A stretch of DNA of 64,000 nucleotides. It comes from Dyella sp. AtDHG13 (GTDB taxonomy: Bacteria; Pseudomonadota; Gammaproteobacteria; Xanthomonadales; Rhodanobacteraceae). Every line of letters starts with the position of its first letter. Positions within the stretch are counted from its first letter, which is position 1. Below the pieces are notes generated by a model. That model was not told where the DNA came from and made no database searches. It saw nothing but the letters and a program-made list of their open reading frames with translations. Position numbers and translations under genes: made by a program. The DNA lies in NCBI RefSeq assembly GCF_003201105.1, contig NZ_QICJ01000006.1, forward strand, positions 186,001 through 250,000, in the 5' to 3' direction. This document shows, piece by piece, positions 10,448 through 19,096 of the stretch.

Positions 10448-11323
10448 ATGGAATGGAGCGACGTTCGCATCTTTCTCGCCGTGGCGCGCAAGGGATCGCT
10501 GGGCGCGGCAGCGCGCACCCTGCAACTCAGCCATCCCACGGTCGGGCGACGAATACGCGCGCTGGAACATGACGTGGGCCAGCCGCTGATCCAGCGGCAC
10601 GACAACGGCATCCTCCTGACGGAGGCGGGCGCGCGGGTGCTGGCCGTGGCCGAAGAGATGGAGAGCGCCGCCATGGCCTTCCAGCGCCGCTTGGCGAGCG
10701 ACGATGGCGTGTCGGGCCCGCTGCGCATTTCCTCGGCCGACTGGTTCGCCACCTACGTGCTGCCGCCCGTCATCGACGCGCTGCGACGCGAGCATCCGGA
10801 TGTGCTGCCGGAACTGATGGTGAGTTCGCGACGCTTCGACCTGTCCCGGCGCGAGGCGGACATCGTGTTCCGTGTGGTGCCGTTCGACGAGCCCGGTGTC
10901 GTGCAATGCCGGCTGCTGCGCGTCGACTACGACCTGTATGCGCATCGCGATCAGCCGCGCGTCGCGCGTGGCGATGGCGGCGGGGCGAACCTTATCGTCA
11001 TGGATACCTCCGAGCACAGCTATCCGGAAACGGAATGGCTGCGGGAGGCGCTGCCGCGCGCACGCGTGGCCGTCGTCGCCAATCATCGGGCCTTGCAGGC
11101 GCGCCTGTGCCAGCAAGGCATGGGACTGGCCGTGCTGCCGCGCGCCGTCGGCGACGCAACCGAGGGTTTGATTCGCGTGGAGTTGGGCGACGCGCCGCCG
11201 TCGCGCCATATCTGGATGGGCTACCACGAGGACATGCGAAGCATGCGTGGAGTTCGCGCACTGGCGGATACCGCGATGCGCCTGCTGGGGCCAGCCGCCG
11301 ACGAAGGGCCCGAACATTCCTGA
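10448..11323 (+). CDS. LysR-family transcriptional regulator
   Basis: 291 residues from the ATG at 10448, preceded by AGGAG. Seen: N-terminal winged HTH (VRIFLAVARKGSLGAAARTL, then SHPTVGRRIRALE), a linker helix, and a LysR substrate-binding domain (GPLRISSADWFATYVLPP; RQLC-type region GMGLAVLPRAVGD). The effector is not predictable. The metallo-beta-lactamase-fold gene follows in the same direction after 80 bases with an 8-bp dyad between, so it may be the target or simply a neighbour. The frame is open further upstream (10253) into the secF end, but the HTH begins naturally at 10448. Confidence 0.93.
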   Translation: MEWSDVRIFLAVARKGSLGAAARTLQLSHPTVGRRIRALEHDVGQPLIQRHDNGILLTEAGARVLAVAEEMESAAMAFQRRLASDDGVSGPLRISSADWFATYVLPPVIDALRREHPDVLPELMVSSRRFDLSRREADIVFRVVPFDEPGVVQCRLLRVDYDLYAHRDQPRVARGDGGGANLIVMDTSEHSYPETEWLREALPRARVAVVANHRALQARLCQQGMGLAVLPRAVGDATEGLIRVELGDAPPSRHIWMGYHEDMRSMRGVRALADTAMRLLGPAADEGPEHS

Positions 11324-11327
11324 AGGG

Positions 11328-11347
11328 CTGACGCATTTTTGCGTCAG
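11328..11347. promoter_or_regulatory. Perfect 8-bp dyad (CTGACGCA-TTTT-TGCGTCAG) between the LysR and hydrolase genes
   Basis: Eight-base arms around TTTT, starting 5 bases after the LysR stop and ending 56 bases before the hydrolase ATG. Either a weak terminator of the LysR gene (no T-tract after it) or an operator. LysR-type sites are often imperfect dyads of this size, so regulation of the hydrolase gene is possible but unproven. Confidence 0.5.
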
Positions 11348-11403
11348 TGTGCGTGCACCGCGGCGATGGGCACGCTAGGGCTCCTTTCCCTGGAGCTCCC
11401 ACG

Positions 11404-12306
11404 ATGTGCATTGACGATCACGCGCTGTTCCTGTCATCCCCTTCGCCAGCACCTCGATCAGAGGGCGCTGCGGGTTTCCGCCGCTTGCAGCTTGGCGGCA
11501 CGACGATCACGGCGCTGTGCGATGGCCATTTCGCGTTGTCGGTTCTCGATGTGCTTCGCGGTGGCGAAACGCCCATGCAGGCCTTGCTGGAGCGCGCTCG
11601 TCTTGGCGACGTCGTCAGCAGCCACGTCAACGCATTCCTGATCGAGGATGGCGCGCATCGCGTGCTGGTCGATGCGGGTGCGGGCGATCTGCAGGATGCA
11701 ACGTTGGGCGGCATGTCGGCGCAGCTGGCGGCGGCAGGGCTGCATCCTGAGCAGATCGACACGGTGCTGCTGACGCATCTTCATCCGGACCATATCGGCG
11801 GCCTGACGCGCCACGGCATGGCGGTGTTCCCGCGCGCCGTGGTCCACGTGCCGCGCGCGGAGGCGGCCTTCTGGCTGGATGAAGCCGGTCGTGACGCGGT
11901 GGATGCCAGCGTGCGCGCGACGTTCGACCACGCGCGCCAAGTGCTCGCGCCGTACATGGCGGAAGGGCGCTATCGGGTTTTCGATCCTGGCGCTTCCTGG
12001 GGAGCCCTGACGGCGGAGCCCTTGGCGGGACACACCTGCGGGCACACGGGCTATCGGCTGCATACGGGCGAGGGAGACGTCGTGTTCTGCGGCGACCTGT
12101 TCCACGTCGCGTCCGTGCAACTGGCCGATCCCGGCGTCACCGTCTGCTACGACAGCGAGCCGGCGCAGGCTAGGCGCACCCGCGCGGCTTTCCTGGCGCA
12201 GGCGTGTCGTCGGGGCGACTTGGTCGCCGCAGCGCACGCGCCCTTTCCCGGATGGGGCCGGCTGGATGTGTCCGGCGACGGGTATGCGTGGCGTCCGCTC
12301 GCCTGA
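11404..12306 (+). CDS. MBL-fold metallo-hydrolase (lactonase/PNGM-like group)
   Basis: 300 residues. Seen: the dinuclear zinc motif TLHLHPDHIGG-type, here THLHPDHIGG (His125, His127, Asp129, His130), a second His in AGHTCGHTGY, the bridging Asp in FCGDLFH and a final His in AAHAPFPG. These are the ligand set of the metallo-beta-lactamase superfamily. The region between (SSHVNAFLIEDGAHRVLVDAGAG) is typical of the N-acyl-homoserine lactonase/PqsE-like branch, but substrate cannot be read. No signal peptide is visible, so it is probably cytosolic. It follows a LysR gene and precedes a TonB receptor. A quorum-quenching role is one possibility among several ester or lactone hydrolases. Confidence 0.88.
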   Translation: MCIDDHALFLSSPSPAPRSEGAAGFRRLQLGGTTITALCDGHFALSVLDVLRGGETPMQALLERARLGDVVSSHVNAFLIEDGAHRVLVDAGAGDLQDATLGGMSAQLAAAGLHPEQIDTVLLTHLHPDHIGGLTRHGMAVFPRAVVHVPRAEAAFWLDEAGRDAVDASVRATFDHARQVLAPYMAEGRYRVFDPGASWGALTAEPLAGHTCGHTGYRLHTGEGDVVFCGDLFHVASVQLADPGVTVCYDSEPAQARRTRAAFLAQACRRGDLVAAAHAPFPGWGRLDVSGDGYAWRPLA

Positions 12307-12642
12307 GTTACGGAGCCCGAACTGTATGAAGGCATTGAGACTTGACGCACAAAATTACGGCCAGCCTTCGCTTGACTGTCTTATATCGATCCATATCGTT
12401 AAATAAAGTTGACATTTCGTAAGAAAGCACTCTATTTTCAATAAAGGCTTTCTTTTCGTCAGCTTTGCGACAGCTTTGGGATGGGCGGTCGCGGGCATTC
12501 CAGGTCGCTGGAAGCCTTTAACGCGGCGCCGCAGGGGGGACCTCCGGCCCGCATCAGCCAGAAACATGAACTACCGGCCCGTAAGGGATGGCTGGTCGGG
12601 ACTTTGTTGCCCTTTTCAGGGCGGTTCGGGGAGATCCAGTTG
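12307..12642. other. 336-base gap upstream of the TonB receptor gene
   Basis: The first 130 bases are AT-rich compared with the window and contain a good promoter (12409-12438). The remaining roughly 200 bases form a long untranslated leader with no convincing ORF. The receptor frame is open from 12481, but the product has a proper signal peptide only from 12643. Confidence 0.55.
12409..12438 (+). promoter_or_regulatory. Sigma-70-type promoter for the TonB receptor gene
   Basis: TTGACA at 12409-12414, an 18-base spacer, then TATTTT at 12433-12438, set in an AT-rich stretch. A transcript would begin near 12445 and have a leader of about 200 bases before the ATG at 12643. This is the best-matching consensus promoter I see in the window. 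Confidence 0.65.
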
Positions 12643-15600
12643 ATGAAGGTTAGTCGTTTCAATCACCGCGTCCTGCGCCGGTCGTCGTTGGCGGCCGCGC
12701 TGACGTTGGGCCTGGCCGGCGTGGCCATGGCGCAGTCCACCACCGGCACCATCTTCGGCCAGGCCGAGGCCGGGGAGACCGTGACGGTCACCGGCACCAC
12801 CGGCGTCACGCGTTCGGCCACGGTCGACGCCGGTGGCCGCTATCGCTTCAGCAACCTGCCGCTGGGCACCTACACGGTGACGCTGCAGAAGAACGGCGCC
12901 ACCGTCGACACGCGCGACAACGTCGCCATCACCGTGAATGCCGGTACGGAGGTGTCGTTCGCCTCGGCGGCGTCGGCGAAGTCGCTGGCCTCGGTGACGG
13001 TGAGCGCCAACGCCTTGCCGGCCATCGACGTGTCGTCGGTGGATTCGCGCACCGTGATCGATTCCAAGACGCTCGAGCGCCTGCCGCTGGCGCGCAGCGC
13101 CGAGGCCATCGCGCTGCTCGCGCCGGGCGTGGTGCAGGGCAGTGACTACTTCCAGGGCCAGAAGGCGGGCTCGAACGTGGTGTCCTTCGGCGGCTCCTCG
13201 GTGAGCGAGAACGCCTATTACATCAACGGCTACAACACCACCGATCCGCTCAGCAACCTCGGCGGCATCGGCCTGCCTTATGGCGCCATCGACCAGCAGG
13301 AAATCTACACCGGCGGCTACAGCGCCATGTACGGCCGCTCCGACGGCGGCGTGATGAGCCAGGTGGGCAAGCGCGGCACCAACGACTGGCACTTCGGCGG
13401 ACAGATCCTGTGGTCGCCCAAGTTCCTGGCGGAAGATCCCAAGACGGTGATGTTCCCCAACGCCTCGCTGCCCAACGGCTTCGAATACACCGACGACTCG
13501 CTGCCGGGCACCGCGTACCGTTCGCGCAAGAACAACGTGAAGTGGAACACCACCTACGACGCCTACGTGGGCGGTCCGCTGATCAAGGACAAGCTGTACT
13601 TCTTCGTCGCCGCCGAAGCGGAAAAGCAGGAGGGCCTGAGCACCTCCAGCGCCAGCGTGGCCCAGCCGAACAACACGTACTACAAGTACGACATCCCCAA
13701 GTACTACGTGAAGCTGGACTGGAACATCAACGACAGCAACATCCTCGAGCTGACCGGCATTTCCAACAAGACCTCGTACAGCGGCACGCAGTACGTCTAT
13801 GACTACTCGGCCGGCGGCAACGGCAAGGAAGGCGGCTTCCTCGGGTACGACACGCACACCAAGACCGGTTCGGACATCTACATCGGCAAGTACACCAGCT
13901 ACATCACCGACAACCTGACCTTCTCGGCCACCTACGGCCAGAACCGCGCCATCGACTACTCCAACGTGCCTGGCGTGGACCCCAGCCTGGCCTACCTGAG
14001 CGGCGCGACCAGCGAGGATCCGGCGATCACCGGCGGCACGCCGATCCGCAACAACAACACGATCCAGTACATCAAGAACCCCAACGCCAAGAACAAGACG
14101 CACGGCCTGCGCCTGGACGTGGAATACAAGCTGGGCGACCACACGCTGGCGGCCGGCATCGACAACATGCACTTCGCTGCCACCGACGAAGGCCAGCAGA
14201 CCAGCGGCCCCGGCTACTGGTGGCGCTACGGCCACGCGACGGACCCGACCGTGCCGCTGGTGCCCGGCCTGGGCGTGGGCGCGCCGGGCGGCAACGGCTA
14301 CTACGTGCGCAAGTACATCTTCATCACCACCACCAGCATGTCGGTGGACCAGAAGGCGCAGTACCTCGAGGATCGCTGGCAGGTCAACGACAAGCTGCTG
14401 CTGAGCCTGGGCCTGCGCGACGACCAGTTCACCAACTACAACGCGGTGGGCGAGTCGTACGTGAAGAACAAGAACCAGTGGGCGCCGCGCCTGGGCTTCA
14501 GCTGGGACGTGTTCGGCGATTCCACCTTCAAGGTGTTCGGCAACCTCGGCCGCTACTACCTCGCGCTGCCCAACAGCGTGGCGATCCGCGGTGCTTCGCC
14601 GTCCACCTACACCAACGAGTACTTCACCTATACGGGCATCGACGCCAATGGCAACCCCACCGGCCTGACGCCGATCGGCCCGGGCCCGGTGTCGTCCAAC
14701 GGCGAATACGGCCAGACGCCGGATGCGAAGACGGTGACCGCGTCCAACCTCAAGTCGCAGTACCAGGACGAGATGATCCTGGGCTTCAACAAGACGCTGG
14801 GCGCGAACTGGGTGTACGGCGCCAAGGGCACGCTGCGCAAGCTGCGCTCGGCCATCGACGACGTGTGCGACATGGATCGCCTCGCGGCGAAGGTGGAAGC
14901 GCAGGGCATCGATGTCGATTCGGTCAACCTGCCCAACGGCTGCCTGATCTTCAACCCCGGCCGCACCAACGACTTCCTGCTGTCCAAGGTGGACGGCAGC
15001 GGCTACGAGAAGGTGAGCATGTCCAACAGCGACTGGGGCTTCACCTCCGGCGCCAAGCGCAAGTACTACGCGCTGGACCTGTTCCTGGAGCATCCGTTCG
15101 ATGGCCGCTGGCAGGCGCGCGTGGATTACACCTTCTCGCGCAGCTACGGCAATACGGAAGGCCAGGTGCTGTCCACCATCGGCCAGGACGACATCTCCAA
15201 GACGCAGGACTGGGATGCCGCCTCGCTCATGGTCAACAGCAACGGCGTGCTCTCCAACGACCGCACGCATCAGCTGAAGGCCTACGGCACCTACATGATC
15301 TCGCCCGAGTGGATGGTGTCCGGCGCGGTGCGCATCCTGTCCGGCGCGCCGAAGGCCTGCCTGGGCTACTACGGCACGAATGAGAGTGACCCGGTCAGCT
15401 ACGGCTCGGCCTATCGCTGGTGCGACGGCACGCCGTCGGTGCTCGGCAAGATTGGCCGCCTGCCGTGGCAGAAGATCATGGATCTGGGCGTGACCTACCG
15501 TCCGGCCTTCGCGGACAGCAAGCTCGCGTTCAATTTCAACATCTTCAACGTGTTCAACGAACGCCAGCCGACGGTGATCGACGCGACCTACGAGACGGCG

Positions 15601-15687
15601 CCCTATACGGTGTCCAACTCGTACGGCGCCTCGCTGTACCAGACCACGCCGCGTTACGGCCGCTTCTCGGTCACGTACGACTTCTGA
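12643..15687 (+). CDS. Oar-like TonB-dependent receptor with carboxypeptidase-regulatory-like domain
   Basis: 1014 residues. Outer-membrane receptor for active uptake driven by TonB; substrate unknown. Seen: signal peptide (RRSSLAAALTLGLAGVAMAQ), a CarboxypepD_reg-like beta domain (residues about 30-105: TGTIFGQAEAGETVTVTG, SNLPLGTYTVTLQ), a plug (VSFGGSSVSENAYYINGY, EIYTGGYSAMYGRSDGG), then a long beta-barrel. It ends in the outer-membrane signature GRFSVTYDF with terminal Phe. Start at ATG 12643 with GGGGAG upstream. Oar-type receptors of this group are common in Xanthomonadales and are often used for peptides or complex carbohydrates, but nothing next to it names a substrate. A terminator closes the gene at 15795. 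Confidence 0.95.
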   Translation: MKVSRFNHRVLRRSSLAAALTLGLAGVAMAQSTTGTIFGQAEAGETVTVTGTTGVTRSATVDAGGRYRFSNLPLGTYTVTLQKNGATVDTRDNVAITVNAGTEVSFASAASAKSLASVTVSANALPAIDVSSVDSRTVIDSKTLERLPLARSAEAIALLAPGVVQGSDYFQGQKAGSNVVSFGGSSVSENAYYINGYNTTDPLSNLGGIGLPYGAIDQQEIYTGGYSAMYGRSDGGVMSQVGKRGTNDWHFGGQILWSPKFLAEDPKTVMFPNASLPNGFEYTDDSLPGTAYRSRKNNVKWNTTYDAYVGGPLIKDKLYFFVAAEAEKQEGLSTSSASVAQPNNTYYKYDIPKYYVKLDWNINDSNILELTGISNKTSYSGTQYVYDYSAGGNGKEGGFLGYDTHTKTGSDIYIGKYTSYITDNLTFSATYGQNRAIDYSNVPGVDPSLAYLSGATSEDPAITGGTPIRNNNTIQYIKNPNAKNKTHGLRLDVEYKLGDHTLAAGIDNMHFAATDEGQQTSGPGYWWRYGHATDPTVPLVPGLGVGAPGGNGYYVRKYIFITTTSMSVDQKAQYLEDRWQVNDKLLLSLGLRDDQFTNYNAVGESYVKNKNQWAPRLGFSWDVFGDSTFKVFGNLGRYYLALPNSVAIRGASPSTYTNEYFTYTGIDANGNPTGLTPIGPGPVSSNGEYGQTPDAKTVTASNLKSQYQDEMILGFNKTLGANWVYGAKGTLRKLRSAIDDVCDMDRLAAKVEAQGIDVDSVNLPNGCLIFNPGRTNDFLLSKVDGSGYEKVSMSNSDWGFTSGAKRKYYALDLFLEHPFDGRWQARVDYTFSRSYGNTEGQVLSTIGQDDISKTQDWDAASLMVNSNGVLSNDRTHQLKAYGTYMISPEWMVSGAVRILSGAPKACLGYYGTNESDPVSYGSAYRWCDGTPSVLGKIGRLPWQKIMDLGVTYRPAFADSKLAFNFNIFNVFNERQPTVIDATYETAPYTVSNSYGASLYQTTPRYGRFSVTYDF

Positions 15688-15697
15688 TGGGCTCCCC

Positions 15698-15714
15698 GGC
15701 CGAGACTCTCGGCC
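15698..15714 (+). terminator. Short hairpin after the TonB receptor gene
   Basis: GGCCGAGA-C-TCTCGGCC, an 8-base dyad 10 bases after the stop. There is no T-tract, so it is more likely an RNA 3'-end stabiliser than a terminator by itself. Confidence 0.4.
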
Positions 15715-15794
15715 AAACCCGCGCGGAGTAGCCCTCCCGGCGCCGCGCGGTCACTTCGGGCAGGTAAATCAGGTCACTGGTTAGTTGTTCCCGC

Positions 15795-15822
15795 AAGCCG
15801 CCTTCCCCGGGCGGCTTTTTTT
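15795..15822 (+). terminator. Rho-independent terminator of the TonB receptor gene
   Basis: AAGCCGCC (15795-15802), loop TTCCCCG, GGCGGCTT (15810-15817), followed by an unbroken run of T to 15822. It lies 107 bases after the receptor stop and just before the stop of the convergent hydroxylase gene. Confidence 0.88.
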
Positions 15823-15830
15823 ATGGGCGT

Positions 15831-16946
15831 TCAGGCGGTGGTGGCGGGCTCGGGCGCGGTGTCGACATCGGCGCGCGGCGTGTCGCCGGCTGGCGCCTTC
15901 TGCAGCACATGATGGGCAAGGCCATGCAGATCCAGTTGGTCCACCGGGATCGGCACGTAGTCCGGCCCGAAGGCGACCTCGCCGAACTTCCAGCCCGCCG
16001 GACGGCGCACCGCGCCCCAGAAGCGCTTGGCGGCATTCCAATGCAGGCCGATGAGGCCGTGGTTGTTGTCGTCGTCCACCATCGGGTCGCCCACGCCGGT
16101 GGGGCGCAGCGGTTCGTTGTACAGCGCGGTGCCGAAGATCACGTCCCAGATCGAGAACACCTGGCCGAAGTTGCAGTTGTGCAGGTTGGGGCGCGTGGGA
16201 TCGACCAGCATGTGGTGCAGGCGATGGAACTTCGGCGACACCAGCACGCGGTTGAACACCGGGCCGAAGGCGATGCGCACGTTCGCATGCGAGAAGTTCT
16301 GCACCAGTTCGCCCATCAGCACCAGCCACGCGAACTGCTCGGGCTCCACGCCCATCACGATGCCCACGCAGGCCAGGATCATCGACTGGATGAAACCGTC
16401 GATGAGGCTGCCGCGGTCGTTCGTCCAGCAGCTCATCTGGCGCGTGCTGTGATGCATGCTGTGCAGCGCCCACCACCAGGGCAGCGCGTGCTGCAGGCGG
16501 TGCATCCAGTAGTACACGAGGTCGTAGACCACGTAGTAGCAGCCGAACAGCAGCCATGGATGCTGCTTCAGCCACGGCACCCAGTGCGTGATGGCGAGGG
16601 GCGAGGCGCTGGCATCGCCGGGGCCGGTGTCCGGGCCGCCGAAATAGTTGGCGATGGGCGTGAGGATGAGATAGCTGAAGATCGGGAAGATGCCCACCAG
16701 CATCATCACCGTGTACTGGAAGTCGACCTTGGTGAGCTTGCGGTTCTCCCATTTTTCCGCCGGCACGATGCTTTCCAGCGGGCGGAAGATCAGCCCGATC
16801 ACGCACAGCTGGAACGCGGCGATAAGCAGCGAGGCGGAGATATCGCCCGGATCGCCGGCAAGGCCTTCCAGATGCAGGAACCGCAGCACCGGCAGCACGC
16901 CATGGCTGGCGAACCAGCTGACCAGTTGGGACCACAGTTCGGACAT
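15831..16946 (-). CDS. Sterol desaturase / fatty acid hydroxylase-family membrane protein
   Basis: 371 residues from the ATG at 16946, which has AAGGTG 7 bases upstream; a GTG three codons earlier is also possible. Integral di-iron membrane oxygenase type. Seen: several membrane helices in the first 200 residues and the family's histidine boxes HRLQH, HSMHH and HRLHH (in SPKFHRLHHMLVDP). Substrate is unknown; bacterial members act on sterols, hopanoids, carotenoids or fatty acids. The C-terminal tail beyond the last box is longer than in minimal family members (FGPDYVPIPVDQLDLHGLAHH). No operon partner is evident. The gene is convergent with the TonB receptor and shares its terminator region. 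Confidence 0.92.
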   Translation of the reverse strand: MSELWSQLVSWFASHGVLPVLRFLHLEGLAGDPGDISASLLIAAFQLCVIGLIFRPLESIVPAEKWENRKLTKVDFQYTVMMLVGIFPIFSYLILTPIANYFGGPDTGPGDASASPLAITHWVPWLKQHPWLLFGCYYVVYDLVYYWMHRLQHALPWWWALHSMHHSTRQMSCWTNDRGSLIDGFIQSMILACVGIVMGVEPEQFAWLVLMGELVQNFSHANVRIAFGPVFNRVLVSPKFHRLHHMLVDPTRPNLHNCNFGQVFSIWDVIFGTALYNEPLRPTGVGDPMVDDDNNHGLIGLHWNAAKRFWGAVRRPAGWKFGEVAFGPDYVPIPVDQLDLHGLAHHVLQKAPAGDTPRADVDTAPEPATTA

Positions 16947-17250
16947 CGTCGACACCTTGCGAGGAAACGTGGACGGTCCTGCAGGTGGGAAGCAGCGAGG
17001 GGCGCTCTACAGAACCGGGCGGTTTAGGATACCGCCGGCGCCCGGCGGCATCCAATCCGGCAGGATTTTGCGCGGGCGACCTTTCAGCCGGCTGCCTGCA
17101 AGCCCCGGGTATCCTCACCGTCATTCCCGCGAAAGCGGGAATCCAGTGCCTTTTAGCGCTGAGTGCCAAAGCGAAAGACGCTGGATTCCCGCTTTCGCGG
17201 GAATGACGGCGAGGGGTACAAGACGTTGAGGGAAAACTTTGAGCAGGCTC
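16947..17250. other. 304-base gap between the hydroxylase gene and murU
   Basis: Contains a paired REP-like element at 17118-17209 downstream of murU. The remainder upstream of the hydroxylase gene (16947-17117) should hold its promoter, reading leftward, but I see no clear hexamers. No convincing coding sequence. Confidence 0.55.
17118..17209. repeat. REP-like inverted pair, family A copy 2
   Basis: Left arm CCGTCATTCCCGCGAAAGCG then GGAATCCAG; right arm (17181-17209) is its reverse complement ending GGGAATGACGG, separated by about 33 bases. Each arm contains ATTCCC-N8-GGGAAT, the exact dRS3-type core. It lies downstream of murU and upstream of the hydroxylase gene, where both are read leftward. 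Confidence 0.88.
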
Positions 17251-17952
17251 TCAACGGCGTAGATGTTCGTCGAGTTCGCGCAGCCGCTCGGGCGTGCCCA
17301 CATCGGCCCATGCGCCACGGTAGTGGCTGCCGCTGAGCTGCTGGCGGGCAATGGCGCGTTCGAGCAATGGCCTCAGCTTGAAGCGAGGCGGCTTCTGCTG
17401 CGCTCCGGCATCGTGGATGACGTCCCGCCACCCGTCGAGCAGTTCGCGGCGAAATACGCCGATGCCGCTATAGGTGAGGCGTGGTGCGCCGTCGTCCTGG
17501 ATCAGGCCTTGCGCATCGAGGCTGAAGTCGCCATCGGGATGATGCGGCGGGTTGTCCACCAGCAGCAGATGCGCCGCGCCGGCCGGCTCGACGGGCAGGG
17601 TGGCAAACGGGGCATCGGTCCACACGTCGCCGCTGATGACGATGAAGGGCTCCGGCCCCAGCAGGCTCAGCGCATTGAGCATGCCGCCGCCGGTTTCCAG
17701 CGGCGTGGGGCCTTCATACGCGTAGCGGATGCGCATGCCCCAGCGCGAGCCGTCGCCCAGCGCTTCGGGAAACTGCTCGGCGAGGTGCGAGGTGTTGATC
17801 ACCACGTAGCGCACGTCGATGGCGGCGAGTTTTTCCAGGTGCCATTCGATCAGCGCCTTGCCGCCCACCTTCAGCAAGGGCTTGGGCGTGTGGTTGGTGA
17901 GCGGACGCATGCGCTCGCCCAGGCCGGCGGCGAAGACCAGGGCGTGCCTCAT
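17251..17952 (-). CDS. murU: N-acetylmuramate alpha-1-phosphate uridylyltransferase MurU
   Basis: Joins UTP and MurNAc-1-phosphate to give UDP-MurNAc, the last step of the cell-wall recycling shortcut found in Pseudomonas and relatives. 233 residues. Seen: nucleotidyltransferase signature FAAGLGERMRPLT, the Lys-containing TPKPLLKVGGKALIEWHLE, ETGGGMLNAL and the metal-binding ISGDVWTD; C-terminal WADVGTPERL. It overlaps amgK by 4 bases (ATGA at 17952-17949), so both are translated from one message. The AmgK-MurU route bypasses de novo MurA-dependent synthesis and gives intrinsic fosfomycin tolerance in other species; that phenotype here is inference. Confidence 0.95.
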   Translation of the reverse strand: MRHALVFAAGLGERMRPLTNHTPKPLLKVGGKALIEWHLEKLAAIDVRYVVINTSHLAEQFPEALGDGSRWGMRIRYAYEGPTPLETGGGMLNALSLLGPEPFIVISGDVWTDAPFATLPVEPAGAAHLLLVDNPPHHPDGDFSLDAQGLIQDDGAPRLTYSGIGVFRRELLDGWRDVIHDAGAQQKPPRFKLRPLLERAIARQQLSGSHYRGAWADVGTPERLRELDEHLRR

Positions 17953-18959
17953 GCGCGAACCTGCGTCAGATCGCGGCCTTCCGCATGGCGCTTCAGCAAT
18001 GCGACGAAATCGGCCAGCTCCGGATAACTGCCCGCGACCTGGATGATGTAGTCGTAGACACGCGGCACGTCAGCGAGATAACCCGGCTTTCCATCGCGAT
18101 ACCACAGGCGATAGAACTGGCCGAGCACGCGCACGTGGCGATGCAGGCCGGTGAGGTCGAACCAGCGCAGGAATTGCTTGCTGGTCGTGGAGGCATCGAT
18201 CACGCCGGCGCGCCGCAGCATCCAGCGATAGCGTTCCACCCAGCGTTCCACCCATTCGCGCGGCCAGACCACATAGGCGTCGCGCAGCAGCGATGCCAGG
18301 TCGTAGGTGATGGGGCCCGACAGCGCGCCCTGGAAGTCGATGACGCCGGGGGTGTTGTGGTCCACGATGAGCAGGTTGCGGCTGTGGTAATCGCGGTGCA
18401 CAAAGCAGCGCGGCTGCTCCAGCGCGTTGTGGATGATGGTGGTGAACGCCGCCTCCAGCACGTCCCAGTCGCCACAGGTGGGCGTGTAGCCCAGGTGCCG
18501 CTGCAGGAACCATTCCGGCATCACCTCCAGGCCTTTCACCAGCATGGCGTGATCGAACGGTGGCAGGTCGGCGTGCTCCACGCGCGTCTGCATGAGCAGC
18601 AGCGCATCCATCGCGTCGCTGTACAGGGAGTCGAACGTCTCGTCGTTCAGGCGCGGCAGATAGAGGCGATGGCCCAGGTCCTCGATCAGCAGGAAGCCCT
18701 GGTCGAGATCGCTGGCGTACACCTTGGGCACGTGGATGCCGGCGGCGGCGAGGCGTTCGCCGATGCGTACCCATGGACGCGGATCTTCCTGCGCCGGGGG
18801 CGAATCCATCACGATCCAGCTCTTGCCGCCGCGCTCCACGCGCCAGTAACTGCGGAAGCTGGCATCGGAGGACGCCGGTGCGAGTTCAAGCGTGGCGTCA
18901 CCCAGGGTGGCGCGGGTCCAGGCCAGTCGTGCGGCGGCGCGTTCGGAAGCGGTGGTCAT
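17949..18959 (-). CDS. amgK: N-acetylmuramate/N-acetylglucosamine 1-kinase AmgK
   Basis: Phosphorylates recycled MurNAc (and GlcNAc) at the anomeric position; product goes to MurU. 336 residues from the ATG at 18959 (a TTG four codons upstream is weaker). Seen: aminoglycoside-phosphotransferase-type fold with the SDASFRSYWRVE N-lobe loop, FLLIEDLGHRLYLP hinge, catalytic CFVHRDYHSRNLL (Asp in HRDYHSRN) and metal-binding VIDFQGALSGPITYDLASLL. These match the AmgK subfamily rather than antibiotic kinases. The 4-base overlap with murU and the joint arrangement support the assignment. Confidence 0.95.
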   Translation of the reverse strand: MTTASERAAARLAWTRATLGDATLELAPASSDASFRSYWRVERGGKSWIVMDSPPAQEDPRPWVRIGERLAAAGIHVPKVYASDLDQGFLLIEDLGHRLYLPRLNDETFDSLYSDAMDALLLMQTRVEHADLPPFDHAMLVKGLEVMPEWFLQRHLGYTPTCGDWDVLEAAFTTIIHNALEQPRCFVHRDYHSRNLLIVDHNTPGVIDFQGALSGPITYDLASLLRDAYVVWPREWVERWVERYRWMLRRAGVIDASTTSKQFLRWFDLTGLHRHVRVLGQFYRLWYRDGKPGYLADVPRVYDYIIQVAGSYPELADFVALLKRHAEGRDLTQVRA

Positions 18960-19038
18960 GGCATGCGGCAAAGGGCGTTGCCGTGCAGCTTAGCGGCAGC
19001 GGCGCGCGAACTGTAGGCGCATAGCGCTGGCAAAAGGC

Positions 19039-19085
19039 GGCCCCTCTCTCCGCATCCGCCTCCCCAGACAGGGGAGAGAGGGGCC
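19039..19085 (-). terminator. Terminator-like hairpin downstream of amtB
   Basis: GGCCCCTCTCTCC (19039-19051) pairs perfectly over 13 bases with GGAGAGAGGGGCC (19073-19085) around a 21-base loop. It begins 12 bases beyond the amtB stop, reading leftward, and precedes amgK. No good T-tract. The arm sequence recalls the family B repeat. Confidence 0.55.
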
Positions 19086-19096
19086 ATGAAAAGCTA

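Noticed and set aside
12616-15270. Long minus-strand open frame of about 884 codons opposite the TonB receptor gene
   Set aside because: Shadow of the GC-rich coding strand: the plus strand is a clear TonB receptor with signal, plug and barrel; the antisense product is Val/Ala/His/Arg-rich with no family pattern.
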